DNA of 11,354 nucleotides. It comes from Nitrosopumilales archaeon CG_4_9_14_0_2_um_filter_34_16 (GTDB lineage Archaea > Thermoproteota > Nitrososphaeria > Nitrososphaerales > Nitrosopumilaceae). The stretch is taken from NCBI GenBank assembly GCA_002788515.1, contig PFRJ01000115.1, positions 1-11,354 of the forward strand. Reading direction: 5' to 3'. The notes under the pieces were generated by a model. It was not told the origin of the DNA. It saw nothing but the letters and a program-made list of their open reading frames with translations, and ran no database searches. Positions 11,279-11,354 of the stretch are shown here, piece after piece. The position numbers were made by a program, and so were the translations under genes. How positions within the stretch are numbered: position 1 is the stretch's first letter; each line of letters starts with the position of its first letter.

Positions 11279-11354
11279 TGTGTGTTCATCTTGCGATAAA
11301 AACATGAACAAAATAAAGATGAACCAAGGTCATAAAAGGAAATGAGTCCGCCGG

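Noticed and set aside
1..11354. CRISPR array, insertion sequence or prophage
   Set aside because: No regularly spaced repeats, transposase motifs or phage genes were seen, and the genes look like ordinary chromosomal ones.

Overview
The window looks like chromosomal DNA of an ammonia-oxidising thaumarchaeon (Nitrososphaerota, Nitrosopumilus/Nitrosarchaeum type). The evidence is high A+T, short tightly packed genes, no convincing Shine-Dalgarno sites, and TATA boxes centred about 24-28 bp upstream of many start codons, which is the layout of archaeal leaderless transcripts. Gene content agrees: many small zinc-ribbon proteins, a stand-alone Lrp ligand-binding domain, a JAMM protease, SRPBCC proteins and a CxxC-x17-CxxC protein. 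The genus assignment is inference. I see no tRNA, rRNA, CRISPR array, insertion sequence or prophage.

Layout. 1-315: N-terminal part of a secreted protein (minus), cut by the window edge. 316-1008: about 690 bp without a convincing intact gene; it holds hairpins and what may be decayed coding sequence. 1009-2400: ArsC/Spx-like protein (plus), then SWIM zinc-finger protein, a candidate structured RNA on the plus strand, a YwbE-family protein and a duplicated zinc-binding RGG-like protein (all minus). 2494-4907: an overlapping pair of Dpp/Opp-type ABC permeases (plus) with no ATPase or binding protein nearby. 4908-7353: minus-strand run of an unknown helical protein, a two-helix membrane zinc-ribbon protein, a JAMM-domain protein and a long coiled-coil protein. 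7431-8281: plus-strand SRPBCC protein and two-helix membrane protein. 8285-10007: minus-strand 28-aa microprotein, SRPBCC-like protein, 58-aa protein, Lrp-type RAM domain and nitroreductase. 10165-11278: a 51-aa plus-strand protein, then a Cys/His-rich 61-aa protein and a membrane zinc-ribbon protein, both minus.

How the genes fit together: apart from the permease pair (4-bp overlap) and the 5229/4908 pair (9-bp gap), most genes seem to have their own promoter, so this is a set of mostly single-gene units and not one pathway. Recurrent themes are small metal-binding or redox proteins, membrane-anchored zinc ribbons and a possible ubiquitin-like processing protease. Three small genes (28, 51 and 58 codons) are easily missed by length-filtered gene calling, and promoter spacing argues for shorter starts in several others.

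I found no clear new multi-gene system. The strongest leads are the candidate structured RNA at about 1700-1766, the duplicated CxxC-x17-CxxC gene, the three micro/small proteins, and the odd long gap at 316-1008.
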